The notes under the pieces: model-generated | The model's database searches: none | Seen by the model: the letters and a program-made list of their open reading frames with translations, nothing else | Told to the model about the DNA's origin: nothing | Shown: piece after piece, positions 22,109 through 34,200 of the stretch | How the letters are laid out: the number at the start of each line of letters is the position of its first letter | Position numbering within the stretch: the first letter of the stretch is position 1 | Made by a program: the position numbers and the translations under genes | Source: Sciurus carolinensis | Lineage: Eukaryota; Chordata; Mammalia; Rodentia; Sciuridae | Length of the DNA stretch: 64,000 nt | Direction: 5' to 3' | Assembly: GCF_902686445.1 (NCBI RefSeq) | Contig: NC_062222.1 | Location: forward strand, 138,340,596-138,404,595

Positions 22109-22245
22109 TCACGGCTGGGCCCCTTTCCTCCGCTGCTCCAGCTCCGACAGCCGCTCCTCCCGGGTCTGCGCGTGCTGGGCCCCCACCCGATGCGCCGTCT
22201 CTGTGGCCGCAATGTCGATCTGTGCGTAGTGGGCGGTGCCGGCCC
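22109..22245 (-). CDS. DOK7: DOK7 alternative downstream exon 10 (long isoform, with stop)
   Basis: It encodes (G)[18 protein letters not shown] then [19 protein letters not shown] and ends ..KGAQP followed by TGA at 22111-22109. The acceptor is gctcgcag, entry is in phase 1, and it is 137 nt. The [13 protein letters not shown] stretch looks like a phosphotyrosine docking site followed by a charged helix. Codon-level constraint is suggested because a sensible reading exists in only one frame and fits the phases of the other DOK7 exons. Confidence 0.72.
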
Positions 22246-25200
22246 CTGCGAGCAGCCCTCTGTGAGCCCAGCGCAGGAGGTGCTGGCGCCCACCCAGCTC
22301 CCAGCCCGCCTGCGGGTGCTCATCTCCCTAGTGACCGGCTGGGCGGTGCTCTGACGCCGACTCCTGTCCCCACCAGTCCCCCAGCCAGACAGCACCTGGC
22401 CCTGGGCCTGCAGCCTCAGAGGGGACTCAGTGGATGTCGCTGGGGGTCAGGGGCTGCCTTTGGAGTTCTCACTTGGGCACTAGTAGCAGGAGCTCCCTGA
22501 CGGGGCTGATGTGCTGGGGTCGAGGCCCTGAGAAGTGGCCCCAGCCCTGTGGGGTCTCCCATGGACCCACCTCGGACGCCCACGCCGGCCTCCTGGAGCT
22601 CCAGGCCCATGTAGTGCAGCTGGCGACTGGAGGAGGGGCTGACCGGGATGTTCACGTAGGCAGGCGCGCTGCTGCGCTGTCCGTCCAGCCCTGGGCCCTC
22701 AGCTGCCGTGGGCCCCAGCCATCCTGGGGAGAGGGCCATGAGTCCCCAGGGGCAGCCAGGGCTGTGAACCTGAAGGCCGTCCGCAAAGAACTGCCCTCCC
22801 ACCATGGCCGAGCTCCGCCTCCCACGCCCCACCTCCCCAGTCGTGGACCCTCCCTGACCCCCCAATTCTCCTGGACCATCCACCTCTGGCTGGGCACTGC
22901 CCTGTCCTGAGACCACCCATCCTCCATGGATCCCCAAGACCTGCTCTCTGTGGGTCCCTCGGCCTTCACCCCAGCCTCCCAGCCCTCCAAACCCGGCAAC
23001 CCATCTCCTCCTCTCAGGTCCCTCCCAGGCCAGGATCATGCCCTGTTCTGTCCTCATTGACCCTCCCTTTGATGTCCTCCTAGGTCCTCCTGCCTGCCAC
23101 AGGCTCCTGGGACCCCTCTGGACGGTGAGTCCCCACAGGGACAGAGGGGCTTCTCCATGCCTGGCAAGGCAGGGCTGTGGTAGAGTCCCAAGTTATCGGG
23201 CTTAGCTGCATACTGGCCCCTCTCCACAGGCCAGCGTCCCACAGGATGGACCCCTGGCCACAGAAGACCTGTCCCCAGGGTCCCTGTAGGGCTAGTCAGC
23301 CACATGGGGTTGGGGAAGCAACGCACCCCTGAAGGGGTGGTAGGTGAAGCCGCGCCCTCAGCCCATTCCTGGAGGGCAGTGCCCAGAGTCACGGCCAGGC
23401 CTGGGACACAGATCACGCCGTGGCTGCCCACAGCACAGCACCACAGGACTCAGGTGGGCACTGGAATTCAGCAGGGGACTGAAAGCCCCCATAGTTGGCC
23501 TGTTTCTGACCCCTCTCCCAGAGGGGGCCTGGTTCTGCCGGTCTCTGGCCAGGGATGCTGGAGTCCCCAGTACGCCCCTGAACGTCCACACATGGGTCCT
23601 ACCCCTCCCCATTACTGCCCCCAGTGAGACAGGCGGAGCGTGTTGTCTCCTCAGAGGGGAGGCTGAGGCAGAGACCCCAGGTCCCCAGGCCACAAAGCCA
23701 GTGGCCAAGATGTTGATGCAGGCTGACCACCTCTCAGGATGCCAAGACCCCTTTACGAGGACATGCGAGCCCAGCGCTCCCCCCGACCCTTCCTCCTGAC
23801 GCAGCCCCCGCCTGGAGGATGTGTGTTCCTGGGGCAGCCCAGGGAGGGGCTGCTTGCACCGGGGCTGGCAGCGGCCGAGGTACGCTGGGCTCCGAGCACC
23901 CAGTCCCCACCGGCTTCTTGATCAGACAGACGCAGCCTGTACTGGGCTCCAGGAGAGCAGGGGCTGGGCCTGGCCTCCAGCGAGGACCGGACTCATCACC
24001 CTGGGCCAGACCGCAAGGAGGAGATCTGCCCATGGCCCACCCAGGGCCCCAGAGCAGAGAGCAGGAGGACAGAGCGCACAGCAAACTGCACCCTGTGTGT
24101 GCAGTGAGCACCAAGCACCTGGGTCAGAACCAGAGGTGGCTGCACTGGGCTGAGCTGGGGCCTCAGCAAGAGAAGGGTGCTCTCTGCTAGTCATGAGGTG
24201 GCCACCTCCTGGTCACCAGTGCTAAAACTGGGGAGTCCTGGCCTAAGCAGACTGGTGCCCTGCTGGAGACCTGCTCCAGGGTCCAGGGTGCAGGGAAGGG
24301 ACGTGCTGGCACTCGCGCTGTCCAGTCGTGGTGACATCCTAGCAGCTGCACGGGGCCTGAGATAAGGAAGCTGGGCCTTAGGACCCCAGGCCTCCTCTGC
24401 CCCCAACTACGTGCCCAGGCACATGGCCTCCCCTCAGTCTGTCATTGCTTCCCCATCTGTTCTGTCTGCTTTGTCCACACTCAGGACTTGGGGACCAACT
24501 GCCCCAAGGCTGTGAGTCCCAAGCTTCAGACCATGGCCCAGCTGCCCAGTGGCTGCCCCAGTGGATGCTACTGAGAGAGGCTGTCCCCAGCCCTGCCACA
24601 GGAGCCACTTACCAGTTCCCATCCACTGGCCCCTGCCCACCTGTGCAAGAGCTCCCCCCTGCCCACTTCACACCCTGTCCAGGGCCACCGAGCCTGACCC
24701 TCCAGCTGGCCTGTCGGCTGCCCCGCCTAACTCCCCTTTCCCTGGGAGCAGCTGGACTCCAAAGCCAGTGCCTACCTGGGTGGGTCATCATGGGTCCAGG
24801 GGGCGAAGCAGCTGCTCCCTAGGCCAAAGAGAACACGGTCAGTGTGTGCATCTGACTCCTTCATCCTCTCCCTGGGCCCCAAGAACCAGGACGGAAACCC
24901 CAAGAGGAGCAGGTCGGGAAATTGGGCCACCTATGGGGGAAACCAGCCTGCGAGCAGCTCCATATCTTCCAGGCCCTGGGATCCAGCTGCCCACAGCCCT
25001 GACTGCCCCACGGGCAGTGGCCCCACGTGATAGCCCACAGGAGGCTGGAGGCTTCAGATGCCCAGGGACAGGGGCCTTCTGAGCCGGTTGGCCCGCTAGG
25101 GCCCCCAGGCCAAGTGTAGTGCCCACTGCAGGTGACAACTGGGTCACATCAGCCACATGGGATGTGTGCAGAGCTGAGCAGCTGTGGCGCAGGCACAGGG

Positions 25201-28200
25201 TCCACAGAAGCCTTAGCCCAAGGCTCCTGCTCTCAGCAGTTCCTGGCCTAGAGAGCCCACCTGGAGCCCCTGGTGAGGTGGGCGGCCACCCCGTTCAAAG
25301 CCCTGAGCAGTCAGTGCCTGACGGGGAAGAATCTGCGGCAGGTGCACAGGTGGGGCCGGAGGGCCAGGCCCAGCAGGTGCGTCTGCCGCCACACCAGAGG
25401 CTCCGCCTGCAACTGCAGACACCCTGAGTCCCCAGGAAGAAGCCCCCTCAGAGTCCAGGGCCCCTGTGGAAGTGGCTGGAAAAGTCCCACAACCCTCGCA
25501 CCTCTAAGTGGGCAACCTGGTGGCGGGGGCTGGAAAGGGGCCCTAAGCACCCAGCACTGGCCCAGGCCTGTCCAGGTGGGTGGTCATAGGCCCAGGCTGG
25601 GGCCAAAGACAAGTGTGCCCCTGACCAAGCCAACTGGCCCGAGCACACCACCTTCTACAGCAGCCTGCTGCGGGCTGGGGTCTCAGGGTGAGAGGTGGAC
25701 CCAAGCTGGCCTCTGAGGTCACTTCAATGCAGGCCGCTGGCCGCCTGCCCCCAGGGACCCCTCAACGGGCAGGGCCAAGTCCCCAGCAGCACCCAGACAT
25801 GGTACTTGCTCAGGGGGCCAGTCCTGCAGGGTCCACCCAGACCCCAAGTATGGCAGAGAGCAACTGGGGCAGGCACAGGAAGTCCACCAGCTCCCCACAG
25901 CTGGGCCTCAGTGGGGAACCAGTGCAGGGGACCAGTGTCTGCCCCTTGGATGCCCCAGCCCACCCATCCCAGCCCGTAGGGGGTCTGGGCTGCTGCAGGG
26001 CAGGGGGCAGGACCTTGGGATGGCTGAGCCAGAGGCCTGCCCATCACACACAGGCAGGGAGTGCATGAAGGTGGCAGTCCCCGCCGCGTCCGGAGACCCC
26101 AGCCCGGGCCCCAGGTACCTCCAGGGCAGAGGCCCTGGCCTTGGAGCTCCACTGGTCCCAGGAAGACTGAGGGTCAACAGAAGTGGGCACCTGGGTCCTC
26201 CTAGGCCACCCCATCCCATGAGACACTGCAGCCTCCAAGGGCCTCGAGTATCAGCAGCCCCTCCCTCCTTTGAGTGCCCTCCAGCCCAGTACCACCTGCC
26301 CAGGTCCTCGACACACACAGGTGTCCTCTGGCCAAGGGTGGACACTGAGGTCCTGGGAGTCGGGTTCCAAACTTCCACTCCCTGCCTACCACCCGCCATG
26401 CGTGAAGGGGCTCCAGAGGCAGAGGAGGCCGGATGAGGCTCCGACAGAGGGGCCTCACCCTCCAGGGCCCCAGCGCCCCAGCCCGGGAGCTGCAGTCCAG
26501 TTCTTTCTGCAGGAAGACCCCCTGGGGACCTTGGGCACCTGCACCTGTCGTCCCACTGGACCCTCAGTGCAGCCCAGCAGGGCAGGCCCATAAATGGAAG
26601 AGGAAACTGAGGCTCAGGGAGGTGCAGTGACTTGTGGAGCCCCCGACAGTGGGTGGCAAGTGGTCTGAGCTCAGCTCCCCATGCCTGTCCTTCCCCAGTG
26701 GCCGCGATGCTGGAGCCCAGCCCATGTCCAAAGCAGGGCAGGCCGGACGGACACGGGAGCGGAGGCAGGGCCTGAGGAGCCCCAGAGCCAGCGCCTCCCT
26801 CGCCTGGGTGCTGGGTCCCTGAGCCTGAGCCAAGGGGCTGCCGAGGACCCCACTGTGGTTGCCAGGGAACCCGCAGGAACCGGCAGCGCACGCGTGCCAC
26901 ACCCACGCCCACGCCCCAGCTGTCAGACACCGCCTTCCCCGTGGTCCACATGACCCTGGGGCCTCAGGCTGCGCGGCAGGCTTCCATTCCAGCCCCAGGC
27001 CTAGCGGGGAGGCGGGAGGGCTGGCCACACGAAGAGAACGAGGCGGTAAGAGAAGAGTTTTATTTCCAGTCTGAGAACATATTACAAAGTGTCAGGTTTC
27101 AAACAGCCGAAGAGCAACAGGTCAGCCGACAGGCGGCGCAGGGCCAGGGTTCCAGGCAAGCTGCCCGCAGGACGGAGCCACCAGGGCGTCCAGGAAGGGT
27201 GGGCACAGGCAGCCCATGCTGGAGAGTGGAGCTGGGACGGGGAGCCACAGCACCGAGCTGAGGGGCCCACAGGCAAGGCCGCCGTCCGACCACGGCAACG
27301 GAGTCCTCGGAGCCCGGCCACCTCTGCCCAGTCCTGGCCGCCAGCTTCCTGGTCCCAGCAAGAGGGCACTGGGGAGCTTTTCTTTTATTTTTGTACTTAT
27401 TTTTAAGATTTATTTATTGTTTGCTTGTCTTGCAGTACCCGGGGCCCTGCACGTCGGGCAAGTCCTCTAGCACCGAGCTGCACCCCCAGCCCCATGGGGA
27501 CCTTTAAAAGGGACCCTGTGGTAGGCCGACCTCAAGAGCCTGAGCCAACCGGAAGAACCCAGGGCTCTGCTGGCCTCTGCCTGCCAGGTTTCAGGAAAGA
27601 CTGGCCGCGGGGAGCAGTGGGGCTGGGCCACAGACTCAGATCCCAGAAGTCAAGGAACCTCCTGAGCGTCAGTTTCCTCCCCGTGGGGTGCGGCCTCGAG
27701 CCCGCCCGTGGGTGCTGCGGGGCGAATACGAAAAGCTGATCACGCGAGACAGTGCCCAGGGAAGTTCCCCTGTGGAGGAGGGGCCCCCAGAACTGGGCGT
27801 CCACAGGTGCTGCAGGGGTGGACTCTGAGGGAAGTGTGTGCGCCGCAGAGATGACCAGGAGCGGGGGGGCGGTGGTCATCCAGGAGGGCGGGCTGGGCCA
27901 GGACGGGTAGCTCTCAGGCGTGGCCCAGCCCTTGGCGACCTGCGGCCCTGTCAGCCCGAGCGGGGGCCCAGCACCCCTACGCCCCCAGCGCTCAGGCCTC
28001 GCTCAGGGTGAGACGGCGCCAGAGAAGCCAGGCCTGGGGGCTCTGCTGACCCACCCCGACCTGCCCCCCAGAGCCCCGCTTTCTAGAACGCCCAAGTCAG
28101 ACCCTCCACCCGCAGCCAGAGCGCCCCTGGGGGAGGGCAGCCTGGGGCTGCTGCCCACCCGGGCCCTCTCCACAGGTCCAGGGCTTCTTGAAACAGCCCA

Positions 28201-31200
28201 GGGCACTCCATCTGCAAAGAGGCCAACTCCGCCTTCTCTCCTGAGGGGCAAAATCCAGCCGCTTCACGGCAGCGGGGCTGGTCTGCAGTCAGGGCGGGGG
28301 TTTACCTTGAGTCCTCCACAGACTGGACATGCCGAAAAGAAAGCCGGAGGCGGCCCAGGGTGGGGCCCGCCTGCTTCCCAGGGCTCGCTGGGGGCTGGGC
28401 TGGGCAGTGTGGCCTCACTGCCGAGGACCTCTGTCGCCTGTCCCCGCCTTCTTGTGCCCAGCCAGCCAGAAGGACACCCGGCCGATGTCTGGCTGCCCGA
28501 GTCCGTGGCAGCACCATGGTCAGGGCCAGCCTGCGAGGCCGCGCTCTGGTCCCGGGGGGCCTGGCGCAGGCTGCGGGGCGTGTCGTAGTGGTGCCGCAGC
28601 GAGGTGGGCACCTGGTACTCGGCCACCCCAGGCGGGCAGGCACACAGGCTGGGCTCAGGTACCCCAGCCGGTGGCGGCAGGCTGAGCAGCGAGCCGAACT
28701 CGTCGCCGCCCGCCCGCCACACGTCCAGGCTGCTGTCCGCATAGGACGAGAAGCTGCCCGAGTAGGAGGAGTGGCTGCCCGTGGCGATGCCGCTGTCCGA
28801 GGAGCTCTGGCGGCCGACCTCCTGCAGCTGCCGGGGGCGCAGCGGCTTGGCGGGCAGCCTCGAGGCGCCCAGCGCGGCCTCCCCTGGGGCCTGGGCGGCC
28901 GCCAGCCCCAGCCCCTCCTGCGACGTGGCTGCCGAGGACAAGGACGGCTCCGGCCACGCGGTGAGCCTGCTGCTGGCGCTGGTGTCCGAGTGGCTGGCCT
29001 CGGAGGAGGAGCTGGAGAGGCTGTGGTCGTCCCCTGAGACAGAGTGAGGCTCTGAGGACGCTGGGTGCCGGTCGGCAGAAGCAGCCCGCCAGGCGCCCCT
29101 CCCTCACCCTCCCGCCTCCCCGCCTGGACCTCCCCATCACCCTGCCCCTGAGCCCCTGGCACGGCAGGGGTCCTCCACCCTCTGCTAAGGTCCTGCGGCC
29201 TGGCCCCTGGCGTCTCTCCTCCTGCCCCCTCTCCTCCTGCCCCCACCCCCAGAGACGTGCCCAGCCACCCTGACCCTTTCCAGCCCCCTGGCCCCGCCCT
29301 CCAGCCCTTTTCTGGGACAGCCCACTTCCACCTTCAGCCCAGAGCTTCACAGGTCTGCCCAGCACCTGGCTGACCCCGCTGGCATGCCTCCTTCCTGGCC
29401 TCCCCTTCCCACTGGACCAGAAGTCCCCTGAGGACAAGGACATGCCGGGGACTCCCACCCTGCTGCCCTCCTGTACGACCAGCCCCCGTCTCCCCCACTC
29501 TGTGCCCCTGGGAAGCCACGTCCGCCTTTGCATTCTGCCATCTCAGCCTGCCCAGCCTGCCTTCCAGGGCTCCAGAGGGGAACCAGCATGCACCCCCAGG
29601 AGGGTGGGAAGTTTCCTTGCAAACTTGAGGCTCCCTGCTCCAGGGAAGGGCCCAGACTGGAGGAGAGAGGGCTACTGTCCCTCTGTGAATCCCAGAAGAC
29701 AGGCAGCAGTGGGTACTGGTAGGACCACCAGAGCTCCCATGCTCTGGCTGGGAAGACTGGTGCAGCCACCAGCTGAGCTGGCCCTCATTGGGCGGCTAAC
29801 CTCCTCTGTCCTTCTCCTGCCACAGCAGCTGCAGCTTCATCTGCCCCTGAGCCTTTGTCTGAGCACAGACCTCAAGCTGAAGTACAGGAGGCCTGCACGC
29901 ATGGCTCACAGGCAGGGTGGAATGCACACCTGAAGCATGCGCCCTTCAGCGCCTCTTGCCAGCATTTAATAAGCATCTGTGGGATAGTGAGTGAGTGAGT
30001 GAGTGAAAGGAGAGAGAACAAATGATTGAGCAGGAGAAGGCCGGGGTGGATGGACTGATGGATGGACTGATAGATGGGTGGGTGAGTGGGTGGATGGACG
30101 GGTGGATGGGTGAATGGATGGGTGGGTGGATGGATAGATGGGCAGTGGATGGATGCATGGGTGGGTAGATAGATGGATGGGTGGGTGGATGGATGGATGG
30201 GTGGGTGGGTGGATGGATGGATGGGTGGGTGGGTGGATGGATGGATGGGTGGGTGGGTGGATGGATGGGTGGGTGGATGGATAGATGGGCAGTGGATGGA
30301 TGCATGGGCGGGTAGATAGATGGATGGGTGGGTGGATGGATGGATGCATGGGCGGGTAGATAGATGGATGGGTGGGTGGATGGATGGATGGGTGGGTGGG
30401 TGGATGGATGGATGGGTGGGTGGGTAGATAGATGGATGGGTGGGTGGATGGATGGATGGGTGGGGGGGTGGATGGATGGATGGGTGGGAGGATGGATGGA
30501 TGGATGGATGGGTGGGTGGATGGGTGCTGGATAAAGGGAGAAGGAAGGGGCAGGAGGGAGACAGTGTGAGTGGAAAGTGAATGAATGGCCAGATGGCTAC
30601 ATGCACAGGACAGAGAAGGAAAGAGGGCTACCTGACCACTGGCTGGAATGGCAGGTTTAGAGCCTGGTCCCCATGACTCGGGTCAGGCCACTGGCCTTAC
30701 CTCCGCTGCCTGGCCTGCCGGAGTGCGAGAGCATGCTGAGCCGCTTCTCCAGCTGCAGGGCTCCTAGGGCTTCCTGGGCCACTCGCTCCTCCAAGGTCGA
30801 GGAACCCCCGGGGCTGGGGTCTATGGCAGAGGGGGGGGTCAGTGCACAGTCCCCACCTCCAGCCCCAGCCCACATGCTGCCAGATGTCACTGGACACCTT
30901 TTTGAGGCCACACCCTAATGCAGTGCTGATGCGGAGCTCAGGTGAGTGGTGACCACTGGCCACCCCAGCACTCCGGGCCCCTCAATCCCAGCTCCTGGGC
31001 ACCACACTCGGAATGCCCCACATGGGTTCCCCGTCGCCCATCCTGCATCCCTGCGGACAGTCCTCCATCTGCCCCTCTTAGGCCACTGTGCCTATGGACG
31101 GTCCCAGTCTCCAGCCTGGGTGCCCTGCCCATGAATAGCCTCCTAAGCCAGCTATACCCCTTGCCACCCCCACCAAGGTATCAGGCTCTGTCCCAGATAA

Positions 31201-34200
31201 CTGGACCTCTGGTCCTGCCGTCCCCAGTTCCAGGAGAGGTCTGCTCACCTGGTCTATCGCACCTACTTCCCATGGGGCTCCCCTGTCTGAAACACCACCC
31301 CAGCCCCGTCACTGCCAGCCATGCTGGGGTCCTTAGGCTGAGCTTGAGTGGCACCCCAGGCCGGCTGGTCACCTGTGGTCCTCAGCCCCACCCCTCGACA
31401 TGGCAGCTGCCTCAGGGAGTGCAGCCTCTCTGGCTGTCACCTGCATGTTTTCTAAGCCTGGGAGGTGGGAACCTCTTCCCATCCAGGCAGGGTGTGGTCC
31501 CTCGCTGGTCCCATGCAGTTGTCACCCACAGCCACCACCAAAGCCCAAGTCCCTCTCGAACTAGGACCCTAGCAGCCAGAGTCCATGTCCACTGACTTGA
31601 GAGCTCTCACAGGCAGACAGCTGGACCCTCTGGGAGAAACGCAAGTCCACTCCCAGGCCCTGAGCACACACTTGGGTCGGCGTGCAGCCTCAGGGCAGGA
31701 CACCAGCAGGTGGCGCTGCTGCACCGTCTGGGGGTCCGAGCTGCAGGAAGGGCTCTGGCCACTGGGCACCCACCCTGCCCGGCCGCTGCCCACCTGCAGC
31801 TGCTCTGGGGTAGGCAGCGGGTGTGGCGGACCTGGTGCTGCACAATGAGCTCCTGGGGAGCCTCCGCCGGCCTGCCCAGGCAAGGAAGCGGCCGTGAGCT
31901 CCCTGTCCGCGTGCCCACAGACTGGACAAGCACCGTCCCCGTGGGTGAGGGGAGCTTCAGAGCTCATCTGTGTCCCTGCCCAGGCCCGCCAGGTCCTGGA
32001 GGAGCCCAGCCCTCCTCTGGGCGCCTCAGTACCTGGACTACATGGCCACAGGGGCCCAGCCACGTTCCTGGTTAGAGTGCTGAAGCAGGACACCCTGGCA
32101 ACACAGGGAGCACATGGGACAAGAGGCCTGCTGAGCAGCCCACCCGAGACCCACACACCAGCCAACCCCACGAGGCTGCTCCTGCCCCCACGCAGGGCCT
32201 AGAGCCAGGGTCAGGTCAGCTGCCCACAAGTCAGCAACCGTGGAGAGACCCCTGATCCACCATGGGGGAGCCTCGAGACCACAGCCTTGGACCCACAGCC
32301 AGGGGCAGCTGTGGCTAACCCACCCCAACCTGAAGGCTTCAGCCCCGAGGGTCCTAGTGGCTCAGACACCACGCAGGAGGGATGTGAGCCAGGCCCCAAG
32401 ACACACTGGCTGATCCCTCAGAACCCCGGGCTTCCCAGCAGGAGCGTCACAGAACAGACCAGGAAGTGGCAGCCACCTAACTGGTGGATGAGTCAGGGTG
32501 GCCACTGGACACCGAGTGGCCCCCATCCCCAAGCATGGCCACCCCACCTGGGCCTCACCAGGCCACACTCTGCACAAACCTGGGAGGGCTGGCCGCAGCC
32601 CAAAGGGGCCCTTGGTTGGGGAGATGCCTCGAACGATGCAGTCAAACAGGAAGCTGATCTGCTCCCCCTCGGTGGAAGACAAGAAGAAGACTCCGGCCCC
32701 TGAAGGAGGACGGAGACAGGTCAGCCTGGCCAGCACAGGCGAGGCGGGCTCTTGCAGAGTGGGTCGGGGTGCAAATCCAGTTAGAATCCACAGGCCCCAA
32801 CTCACCTGGCCTGTGAAACCACGTCCCCAGAGTCCTGGACCCTAGGAACCCCACACGCGCTTCAGACATGCATGGGCCGTGGTCACGGGACTGCAGCCAC
32901 ACCAGACGCCCGCGCCAGCCTCCCCGTGGACCATTCCCCGACGCACGGGGGATGCGGCTGCAGCTGAGGATGCCTGAGGACGTGGCAGGGCAGCTCAGGG
33001 ACAGTTACAGCCTGGGGCCTGTCCAGGCCTCACTGTGTGGCTGGCACATGGAGACCCTGCATCCAACAAGGCCTGCCTGGTCACATGGTCGAAGAGTGCG
33101 TCCCGCTGCCAAGGTGGCCCCGCACACACCTCTGCCACAGGCCACCTGCGGTCCCCTCCTGCCTACTGGGCCTCAGTTTCCTCAGGTGCACCAGAAGCCC
33201 AGAGGCCCCTTTCCCAAAGGCCCTTCAAGGCGAATGAGGCTGGTACTCTCAGGGTTCCTCAGGTCTCCAGGACTGCGTCACATCCCAGCGTGGCCACCTC
33301 AGACCCCCGTCACCCTGGGGCCCTGACCTCAGTTCCTCACCCATACAGATGTTGGTCAGATGTTGGAAGGATGGTATCCACCCCACAAATGGCTACCTTC
33401 ACTGTGGCCAGCACTGCCCTCCCACAGTAAGCAGCCTCCCTTCTCCTTGGAGTCACCATGCAAAGATGCACCCTGAAGTCACAGGGGCCTCCCGAGCCAC
33501 CTCCACCCACTGCTGCCCACTCAACAGAAGGAAGGACCTGCATGCCACCAGCCCAGGGTCACTTGGACAGAGGGCTGGGGGTAGGCGCTTCCTCGGGCCT
33601 CCACACCCAGGAGAAGCCTGGGCAGTGAGTCAGCAGGGAGGCCCCCAGGCCACGTGCCCCGGCCACGTGCCCCAGCTCAGGCACCCAGCCGGCCAAGGGT
33701 GAATGAAATCCCTCCCTGGCCGCGTGAATGGGGAGGCCAGCCTGGGGCACCCACCTGCTGAGCCGGCACGTGGTGCGAACACTCGGCCCCGCGTCAGCAC
33801 ACGAGGAGCCCTCCCTTGGAGCTCCTGCCCACTGCCCAAAGAAAGGCACACAGGGCCATGTAGGCCAGGTCTCAGAGCGTCCAGGAGCAGGCAGAGGAGG
33901 GGGGGTCAAGACACCTCCCTCCATGTTAAAGGCTCTGCCTCCCAGTCACGCTCTGCCTTCACGGAATGTGGGCTGTGGGGTCCAGGGAGTCGGCCTGCCC
34001 GCCAAGGCTGCTATGCCTCAGGGTGGCCACTCTAGGGTATGCAGGGGAGGGAAGCATGACACCCCCAAACCAGGAGACTTGACAGTATCCATCTTGCTTT
34101 AGAGATGAGGCAGCTGAGACCCAAAGAGAGCGAGCTACTTATGCACAGTCACAGTCCAGGTGGACTCAAGGCCAGGTCACTGGGCCCACTGGGCACTACC

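Noticed and set aside
25908..26951. 347-codon minus-strand open frame downstream of DOK7 exon 7
   Set aside because: Considered as further DOK7 coding sequence, but it lacks matching splice sites and phase, and the peptide looks random. An MIR lies inside it.
28306..28941. Internal start of a separate protein at 28941
   Set aside because: The codon there is TTG, in frame with DOK7. It is simply the interior of DOK7 exon 7.
29872..30606. 244-residue minus-strand frame of [10 protein letters not shown] repeats
   Set aside because: Translation of a tetranucleotide tract inside a DOK7 intron.
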